A stretch of 64,000 nucleotides of DNA from Aphanomyces cochlioides (taxonomy: Eukaryota > Oomycota > Saprolegniomycetes > Saprolegniales > Verrucalvaceae), in the NCBI GenBank assembly GCA_019828595.1, contig JAHQRK010000001.1:3968001-4032000 (forward strand). Reading direction: 5' to 3'. A model generated the notes under the pieces. That model did no database searches. It was not told the DNA's origin and saw only the letters and a list, made by a program, of their open reading frames with translations. Below, in pieces: positions 56,406-64,000 of the stretch (positions within the stretch are counted from its first letter, which is position 1; each line of letters starts with the position of its first letter). The position numbers and the translations under genes were made by a program.

Positions 56406-56510
56406 TTATCCGGATAATATCGTTCTGTATCCGGATAGGGAAGAGATGTTTTCAAGATCTGACAATGTGAATTGAGTTGATCCGGATAATGATCGAGTTA
56501 TTCGGATACG
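56406..56510. promoter_or_regulatory. cluster of TATCCGGATA motifs upstream of RRN3
   Basis: Copies at 56406-56418, 56426-56439, 56480-56490 and a partial at 56499-56509 lie 55-160 bp before the ATG at 56565. This is the densest cluster in the window. Confidence 0.55.
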
Positions 56511-56564
56511 CTCCAATTGACCAACCAGTACACATTGTGCACTCTCCGCGCCAATCTCGACGAC

Positions 56565-58622
56565 ATGGATGCTGATCTCGCAGCGAAGACGGAGGAAGAA
56601 AGCCTTCTTGGCATGCATACACTCATTCAAACGGCTCTAGATTACAAAGTCAAGGTAATCTAGCATTTTCGTGAATTTTGTGGACTTATCAAGGCTCGAA
56701 TAGGGCAATCCGTCGACGTACAATGTGATCCTCTCGAAACTCCAGGTATGCGCACCGTCTAATCTCGACAACAATATGGATTCCGTCTGTGTTCATATAG
56801 AATACAAGTGAAGACGAGGAGCGCCGTCAAATATTCCTCGTGCTGCCTCGAAGTATCTCGGTCCTGACGAAAGATCTCGACGCATATCACGAATTGATTC
56901 ACCGCATCTACACGTTCGATTTCATGGCGTCGCAACCGATTATCGACGCATATATCCGCTTGATCACGCATTTTGTCACAGCGCATACTTCATTTCTCCA
57001 GCCGACGATTCATATGCTTGTCCGTAACTTTCTACGCGTGGCACGACCTCAAAAGGCAGCGGCACCCGCACCACCATCGATCGCTTCTTCCACATTGAAT
57101 CGTCGCATGAGCATTCCAGCAGTACCAGCTATATCCGAAGCTCAACTCGAAGCTGAATTTGAAGAATCTCTTCAGCGTCGTTTTGCCTCTGTCCATGTTG
57201 CGTTTGCCAAAGTATTGGATCTTGTCCCGACGTCGATCCATCATGTATTTCCATGTCTATGCGATCAATTCCCCCACAAACGACTCGACACACCCTTTCA
57301 GCTCTCGTATCTCAACAATCTCTTTAAGCTGACGACGTACGCCAAGGTATGCTTCCACCATCGCTATTGCATGGAACTGACGCTATTGAATCCAGGGGCT
57401 GCAAGAGCGTGTGGTTGGTCTTGTCGTCGAAAAACTCGTCGCGATTGACGTTGAAATCAAGCTCGATGCGACTGAAGAAGACGTGTTCACGATGGACGAT
57501 TTCCTCGACGACGAATGCTGCATCGACCCCGAGCATCCTTCAGCAGCACTGGACGAGATGGCGGACAAACTCGACCATTTGATGCTCGCGACCTTCTCGT
57601 ACCTCGAGTCTGAACTCGCGACGTCGACACATCTCTTTGCCTACTTGCTCAAGTCGTTTGACCAGTCGATCCTGAACACGCATCGATCCAAGTATCCGCA
57701 GTTCCTTATCTTCTACGTCGCGAAACATTCGATCGACCACCAAGAGCACTTCCTATCGCAGCTCATCTCCGTCTCGTTGGACACCAAAGTGCCGCCCGTG
57801 ACACGGCTGAGCTGCTCGTCGTACCTTGCTAGTTACGTTGCGCGAGCCAAGTACCTCTCGATCACGGCTATCAAACACACGCTCTTCCATCTCCTCCGAC
57901 ACATCCATAACCAAGTGGACATCCTCGAACAAAGCGGCGATGTGCCTGACAAATGCCTCGTCGACATCATCCAAACTGCGTGCTACATTGCGTGTTTTCG
58001 TGGGCTCGAGCTCTGCAGCACAGAGACGGGCTACAACTTTGTGCGCTCCCTTGGCTGGCATCGAGTCTTGACGTGCTCAGTCCAGCCCATGCGTCAGCCA
58101 GTCTTTCATGCCTCGGTGGCGTCCGAGTTCCTCAACGCTGCTGAATTGCTAGGACTCGTCTCTGAAGATAGCCTTGAAAGTTTGTTGGAAGGCATGAAAC
58201 CTGCCAAGAACCTGGAACGATCGGCGGGCACCCCGACGTGCTTCTTTCCATTTGATCCATATTTACTCCGCCGCTCGTTTCGCTTTATCGGGCCACAATA
58301 TCTCTACTGGAAGCACGCTGATCCCAACTGGTCTGGCAATTCAGAAGCATTTTCGCTGGCGCAATCGCACATGAAGACATACGACGAAGATGAAACCACG
58401 ACTGTCGACGGTGAAGATGAAAATGCCAGTATGGCCAGTAGCAGCTATGCCAGTCTCCCTGGAAGTTATATCCGAAGTAGCATCAGCGAAATGAGCGTCG
58501 TGGGTAGCTACCCTGGCAGTGAGGACTTGAACGAACCGCTGCAGCACCAGTTCCAGACGCCGCAACCGGGAGTTCAGAAGCCAACATTGTACTACCACGA
58601 TGAAGAGGAGATTGGGTTTTAA
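56565..58622 (+). CDS. RRN3: RNA polymerase I transcription initiation factor RRN3 (TIF-IA)
   Basis: Four exons (56565-56654, 56704-56745, 56801-57346, 57396-58622) give 634 residues, the usual RRN3 length. Family segments include YPQFLIFYVA, DHQEHFLSQL, SYLASYVARAKY and FFPFDPYLLRRSF. RRN3 bridges Pol I to the core promoter factors and makes rRNA transcription responsive to growth state through phosphorylation. The Ser-rich C-terminal region could hold such sites. The HEAT-like helical body is otherwise uninterrupted. The upstream motif cluster is noted separately. Confidence 0.92.
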
Positions 58623-58669
58623 GATATGATATGATTGACACACAAGAGAGTTATCGAGCTTGTTGAAAC

Positions 58670-59092
58670 TTACTCCTTGGGAGCTGACGCAGGAGCAGCT
58701 CCGGCACTGCCTGGGGCTGCAGGTTTCTGAGCTTCGTTTGCGGTCGTCTATCGTGCCATTTGACGTGTTAGAGAGGGTTGAGGTCGCTCGAGACAAACCT
58801 GTTCCATCAATTCGCCAATGGATTTCTCCAAGTCGTCAATGCGACTGCCCATTTCGTCAATGCGTCCAATGATTGCTTCCGACATTTGAGCAAACCGCGA
58901 TTGCTACAGAGTGGATCAGACATTCCAGGTGGACGAGATGGAACGTACCATTTGCTCCAGCAAGCTCTGGACGAATATTGTGAGCTCTTGAGAGTCTTGT
59001 TGACCCGTTGCGTTCGTAGATACGTCGTCACTCGACTTGTTCTAGATCAAACGTCATCTTCCTCATCATCGCGTTCCTTCCATCCCTACCAT
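58670..59092 (-). CDS. HSBP1: heat shock factor binding protein 1 (HSBP1)
   Basis: Minus-strand exons 59090-59092, 58949-59041, 58799-58903 and 58670-58747 give 92 residues. The coiled-coil core ([13 protein letters not shown], then [19 protein letters not shown]) is almost diagnostic of HSBP1. HSBP1 is a small trimer-forming protein that binds trimeric HSF1 and dampens heat-shock transcription, and is also a WASH-complex assembly factor. The best model puts the start codon alone on exon 1, with a 48-nt intron (59042-59089) right after ATG. The C-terminal Ala/Pro-rich tail is longer than in animals. It is convergent with RRN3, 47 bp apart. Confidence 0.85.
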
Positions 59093-59380
59093 TCTTCTTT
59101 CCAGGTCGACCTTGAAATGAGAAGTCGATCAGTATGAAAACAAAATGTCAAAAAATTGAAACTGAAACAGATTTTGTGGGGAAAATGCCAAAAAATGGAA
59201 ACTTTTTTTGGAAATTCGAGCATTTTTTCCTTCAATTTCTCCTTTTTATGATATTTCATGTTGGTCAAGGTGGAAATGTTGAAATGATATTTATGATTTT
59301 CTCCTTTTGTTTCTCTATTTTCAATTTTTTTATGAGTAATGGAAATTTTGATACAAATCTGGCGCATTTTTCTTTTCTCC
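59093..59380. other. intergenic, AT-rich divergent promoter region
   Basis: A strongly A/T-asymmetric stretch (59150-59340) with TTTTT/TTTC runs lies between the HSBP1 and PHD-TAZ start codons. No gene is seen. Confidence 0.4.
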
Positions 59381-60385
59381 ATGGCGCGGGTCGAGTACAA
59401 CTGGAATGTCGAGTTCAAGAAGGACAAACGACTGAAGGAGATGAAGGATGCATGCCATCAGATATTTATGCGACTCAAGGAAGTCGAAGCGTCTTATGAA
59501 AAAGCAACGCCACCCGTCAAGACAGAAACCACCTCCGAGGTATACATTTCGACGTAGGGGTCTTGCACTCAACACTTACTAGCGTTCGAAGAAGATGCCC
59601 ATCACAGTCGACTTGGAATCGTCAGCATCGAATACAGATAGCGACGGTCGCATTACGTTTGTGAATCCCATGGACGAAATGAGCGAATACGAAAACGAAA
59701 GCGACCGACCAGGAGGCAGCCACGTTGCCGTCGAATCGTCCGACCAAGAAGAGCCCAACGTACTTTCCACATTAATGGCGGTCACATCTGAATCTTTTCA
59801 ACGTAGGATACACCATGCTTTGTATGTGGTATTGATGATGATGACGACGAGAGTATGATTTGCGAATTGTGTAACAACGGTATGTCCTCCCCAGCTCTCT
59901 CTTCCTTCATGACGACGCATAACTAGTCTGCCACACGTACTGCGCTGGGTACTTTGACGTACCTGAGTCCGATTACTACTGCGCGCCGTGCATTAAGAAA
60001 CGATATGCTGCCATCCTCGACACATTTGTCAGTCCTCTCTGTGTTGCGTCGAGTTGAATGTTTTGTGTAGATTGCAGAGGACGTTTCCAAGTTGCATGAA
60101 TGGATTCTTCATGCTGGAACTTGTCCAGTATACACGTCGGACCCTTCACTTCCATGCTCAGACGCCCATTGCACGTTCATGAAGTCGTTTCTTCGATGCA
60201 TGTCGTGGCTATTGTTCAATCAAGAGCTGCGTGGCACACCGCTCGCTGATAAACTGGCAAGACTTCTTGGCTACCACGCAGCTCGCTGCACAGAGACGAC
60301 GTACTGCTCAGTCCCTCTCTGCAATGATGCGAATCGCCGAAAACCTGTCAAGCCACACATCAAACCCATCGACCTGGACAAGTAA
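59381..60385 (+). CDS. PHD finger plus TAZ-like zinc-finger protein
   Basis: Exons 59381-59539, 59583-59759, 59807-59879, 59927-60027 and 60071-60385 give 274 residues. The PHD finger (CFVCGI, MICELCN, CHTYCAGY, YYCAPC) has the C4HC3 ligand order and reads histone tails in other proteins. A second Cys/His-rich module follows (HAGTC, C..HCTFMKSFLRCM, YHAARC, YCSVPLC), with spacing like a TAZ domain of CBP/p300. An acidic Ser/Asp-rich linker precedes the PHD. A nuclear chromatin-linked role is inferred. No acetyltransferase domain is present, so this is not a p300 orthologue. Confidence 0.75.
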
Positions 60386-60404
60386 ACAGTCGCCGATATA
60401 CATG

Positions 60405-62893
60405 TTAACGATGAAGTGCACGCAAGAGTGCCTTGGCCACACTTTGAAATTCATCCTCCTGTTCTTCATCTTGAATCGCATCCAGCAGTTCGTCCAGTGT
60501 TGCAGCGAGGAGTTGTCCAGGGGGTGTCGATGCATATTCCGTGTCTTCCAGCATCAAATTGAAGAGGACTTTGCAGACAATGGCACTCATGGGGAGATCC
60601 CGCAAGCCTGCACGGCGAAACAAATCCACTAGCACATTACGCGCATCGACAATGTTGCCTTGGATTTGAGTTTCATGCAGACGGCATCGCATGCGTCCAT
60701 CGAGGGCAGCATTCATGAGGACACCGCAAACATGGATAACGACATCACGATTTGCGTGGTCGAGCATAGACACTAGCAGTGAAAAGATAGATTCGTCTTT
60801 GGCCATGTCGGCCAGTACGTCGGGAAATCGCGTCAAGTTGCCAATTGCACGAGCAGCTTCGACAACAGCTTCGTCATTAGAGTCTTCAAGGAAAGGAGCT
60901 AGAGTCGCCGCAAGTCGCCGACGGTGGCGAGTGATGACATTTGCTGGAGTCGATTCCGTCGTCGCATAAAACGAAAGATTCGTGATGCAGCTTAGAACAT
61001 TGAGAACCAGTTCTTCGTCGTTTATGGATGTGGTAGCGTGATCTAAGACATCGAATAGGCACACAAGTCTTGGTGATTCTCCCAGCACGGCTCCAACGTT
61101 GGCGTGCATTGCTGCATTAGCAATGAGGCGGACAAGTTTCACCAGTATATCGCCTGGAGCTTCTTCATCACTTCTTTGTCCGTCGTCTTTGAGGTAGCGG
61201 ACGTGAACTGCATCCAGGGTCTCGACGAGGATTGGAACATTCGGAAGGAGTGCCTTTCGGTTGCGATCGTTCGTGGCAGTTAAATTGCCCAAGACAAAAG
61301 CAAGGCGGACGAGCAACGGTCCTGAACAGGTTGGCCGCATGAGGTTGAGCACGTTAGATAGATTTGCAGACGATGCGTTGAATTCATTTCGTCCAGCTTC
61401 GTGCAGAGTAAGCTTGGTCAGGACCCGCATGACATTCAGGATGAGCTCAGAGTGCTTGAGGAATCGAGGAAAGAGATTGCAGAGAGCTTGAGTTGTTCGA
61501 GCTGCCCAGAATTGCTTGAGACACCGTTTGTGTACTGCTAGATTGCGAAGAATCTCGGATATTTGGACAAATATTTGCGCCACAGCAGAGGATCCGTCTT
61601 CGTCCCTGACGGACAATGCATTTGTAAGCGTTTGAATCGCACCAGAAGTTGCCAAGAGTGTTACCATGCGCTGAGCGGCTCCAGAAACGTTCTTCAGGAC
61701 ACCAGCAACGTAAATACAGACTTGAGAGGGCCATGCGAAGCGGTGCTTAGTTGGTGACAAGACCAAAAGAAGTGTTTCAACAATAGCTGCTGTACAAAAC
61801 CGGTCATCGTTGATTGATTCCTTTGACTCAAGGAAAAGTCTCTTGCAAGCATGGACGAGAGATGCGTCTGTGGACGGCGATCGATCGACGAAATTACAAG
61901 CAACAAGCTAAAAGCAATGAGAACGACAGTGGGAATTGCCTACTTGTAAAACTGAGCGAACCAGCGGGATAACATCCACAGATGCAGCATGCTCAGTGGT
62001 GTTCAAGAGCGCGGCCAAGCACGCATTGTAGACAGACTCGACTCGAGCTGGTAATATTTAGCTCGTGAATCAACAGCAAAGCTTACATGTGATGTTCTGC
62101 AAGTCACCATGGCGCAACAAGTGCACTTCGTGGAACAACTTATCTGCCGTCAAAGTGATGCTTTCCATTTCACCAGCTGCAAGGAATGTCTGAAGCTGTA
62201 CGAGCGTTGCATGTACAGATTCCTATTCTCGTGGTCAAAAACACTAGCAGGAGGTAAAGAGTAGTGGTCGAACCATGGTCGAAATGCACGACGGATCATT
62301 GTCTGTGATGCTATCTTTCTCGTCATCTGGTTCTTCAACATTTTCGTCGCCATCGTCGACAGCCTCTGTTCGTGGTGTGCAAAGATGAGACGCTAGCATA
62401 GATACATCCGCGGCTTCTTGATTATCTACAAATCCTATCGTCTTCAGTTAGCTGTCAACCCTCAGGAGACAAACCACGGATGGAGGATTGACGAGTCGGA
62501 CGGCGAACTACAGTAGGGCTCGCTGGCTTTTCACATTCCATTCCATCTTGCGAGTAAGTAGAGCTAGGGCGAGAACTTGGCCGATAATCATCACCATGAA
62601 AGAGTGGCCGAGCTAATGGATCATTGTCAGCAATGAGAACGCTAAGGATAACTAAGTACTGGTGGTTTTTGGAGTGAAGGGTCGTGATGGATGTTTCAGC
62701 GACGCTCGTGCCTAGTACAGGTGCTTAGCCACGACATGTTCATAGAGGCGAATAACCTGCGCGAGGACTTGAGAGATTGCGCCACGGGCGATGCACTCGT
62801 CCATTGCAAGTATAATCGTTGACTAAAAATGGCTCTCGAAACGGACAAGTTGCCTCTCACCGGTCTGACACCAGCGACGCGCAAGTCGACCAT
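60405..62893 (-). CDS. armadillo-repeat protein, ARMC2-like
   Basis: The start ATG is at 62893 (MVDLRVAGVRP, followed by a short intron). Exons to about 61950 carry helical segments such as RGAISQVLAQVIRLYEH. The long last exon (about 61905-60405) encodes an array of armadillo repeats, with typical LGNLTA, LVRLIANAAM and AARAIGNLTRFP helices. Overall order and wording resemble ARMC2, needed for axonemal assembly in flagellated cells. That would fit an organism with zoospores, but the ARMC2 assignment is by resemblance only. Several short introns lie between 61907 and 62860. Confidence 0.72.
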
Positions 62894-63552
62894 TTGTATT
62901 CGTTCGTCTCAGCGCCAATTGAAATTTAATCCCTTTCGTCACAAGGACGTATTACCCTTTTCAAGCGTCCCTAGTGTGCAATCACTTTTGCACTCTGTAG
63001 TGCAGATAACATGTACGATCAAAACAACATCCGTGCAGCCTTTCAATCACACTCGTCGCTGCAAAAATGTGTCCTCCCGCTACAATGTTCTCTTGCCGCA
63101 ATGCAATCAACCATCTGCCTTACCTTCCTCAAGCTCAACTCCTCGTCCAGTTTCCACATTTTAGACGTTGCAGGTGTTCCAATAGCCAAACTGTCGACAA
63201 TGTCTACACCCACGCGAGTCAAATCGCAGAATGCTTTCAATACTCAATTTAATCCATGCACAGATAGAGCGCTTTACCGTTGTTCTCTCGCCGCCCTGGT
63301 CGTTTCTTGCGACGTCTGTCCTTTCTTCTTCGACGAGCGTCTTCCCCCGCGCTTTTTTAAGAATGATGTGCGACAATGCTGGTTCAAAACTAGCCAATCA
63401 AATGCATTCAAAATTTTGAAGCAGCGAATCAAATGCGAGTATTTGAAACCGACCCTCCAAAGTAGATATGAACTTTGCCCGGGAATCAAAGATGCCGAGG
63501 AATGTCATTTCCCGATAGTCGGTTTCGATCGAAAGATTCCCCTTCAGCGCGC
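62894..63552. other. intergenic, no confident gene
   Basis: A plus-strand frame of 181 codons (63011-63556, ATG start) overlaps the next start codon. It has no recognisable domain and an ordinary composition, so I treat it as likely chance. Confidence 0.35.
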
Positions 63553-64000
63553 ATGATGATGAAGGAAGCAGCGACGCCCATCAGTTTGGACCCTGATACT
63601 CTACGCATTGCACAGCAGCTTCTGCACTTTAGTCGGCCGTCGCCGACGCAAAAGAAAGCGCGCATCAACCACGTCGGACAAGCTTTACATACACCACCTC
63701 ACAAGGTACTCTCCCCATCATGACACGCTTCATGCTTTTGTGTCCGTAGATCATAACTCCAACCAAGTTTGCGCAGCGATTGACAATGTCTCCTGTAGAG
63801 TCTACGGGTTGAATGTGCGTGATGTGTTCGATTGTAGGTCCCATTTCCCACATCTGCACTAGCCGCATCGTCGACATCATCCACATCATCCAAGACGATA
63901 TCTATCAACTCGTGCGAGGACATGACACCTGAGGAATTGCTTCGACAGCATCGTCTTCGATTCAAATCGATTCGCCAACGGTCAGCTGGCCTCGAACACT
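63553..64000 (+). CDS. 5' part of an unidentified gene (open at window edge)
   Basis: Exon 1 (63553-63705) starts with three consecutive ATG codons and encodes SLDPDTLRIAQQLL and a basic segment. Introns end at 63749 and near 63837. The frame then continues open to the window edge with a Ser/Thr-rich stretch and EELLRQHRLRFKSIRQRS. No family is recognised. The introns have sizes and borders typical of this window, which supports a real gene. Confidence 0.5.

Noticed and set aside
63011..63556. Plus-strand frame of 181 codons between ARMC2-like and the last gene
   Set aside because: No domain, signal or splice support is visible, and it overlaps the start of a better-supported gene.
1..64000. 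tRNA, rRNA and CRISPR arrays
   Set aside because: I found no tRNA-like T-loop with matching stems, no rRNA core sequences and no regularly spaced repeats. A covariance-model search was not possible here.

Overview
The window looks like nuclear DNA of an oomycete, most likely a saprolegnialean (Aphanomyces/Saprolegnia type). Genes are densely packed on both strands and split by very short GT-AG introns, mostly 42-58 nt. The gene set is eukaryotic: eRF1, AP-2 mu, RRN3, Nopp140, PinX1, TSR2, mitochondrial uL4, HSBP1, ARMC2-like and TOM1-like proteins. The lineage call rests on gene style and family content and was not tested by a database search.

Region 0-16 kb is a duplicated, rearranged stretch. 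After an NmrA-type oxidoreductase come three copies of a DUF1349 membrane-anchored protein (one is a 5'-truncated inverted fragment) and three copies of translation release factor eRF1. Two eRF1 copies form a 1,395-bp inverted pair and both carry an in-frame TGA in the stop-codon-recognition domain. The third copy (14.6-15.9 kb) is intact. Decayed repeats, a fold-back element and a broken amino-acid permease fill the gaps.

Region 16-28 kb is ordinary housekeeping DNA: a TOM1/THH1-like membrane protein, tryptophan synthase beta, a mucin-like membrane protein, TSR2, mitochondrial uL4, a SPICE1-like coiled-coil protein, a selenoprotein-T-like protein and an ABHD-type hydrolase.

Region 28-33 kb holds one long minus-strand gene for an NRPS-like enzyme (adenylation, carrier, and membrane/hexapeptide C-terminus) of the Pls/PosA type, with two apparent frameshifts near its 3' end. 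Region 33.5-41 kb holds two secreted subtilisin-like proteases in divergent orientation, sharing a 1,079-bp identical tract. Region 41.5-43 kb has two convergent selenoprotein-T-like genes and a candidate small secreted peptide.

Region 44-64 kb holds a very long LRR plus IQ-motif protein, a SHAQKYF-type MYB, AP-2 mu, a coiled-coil protein, a single-pass membrane protein, Nopp140 and PinX1 (divergent), RRN3, HSBP1, a PHD plus TAZ-like zinc-finger protein, an ARMC2-like protein and the start of an unidentified gene.

Two cross-cutting signals stand out. First, three unrelated families (eRF1, DUF1349, subtilase) each occur as inverted paralogue pairs with a sharply bounded, almost identical tract next to diverged sequence, as expected from gene conversion between inverted copies. 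Second, a near-palindromic TATCCGGATA motif, often doubled, lies about 30-100 bp upstream of the start codons of at least six unrelated genes and is a candidate core-promoter element.
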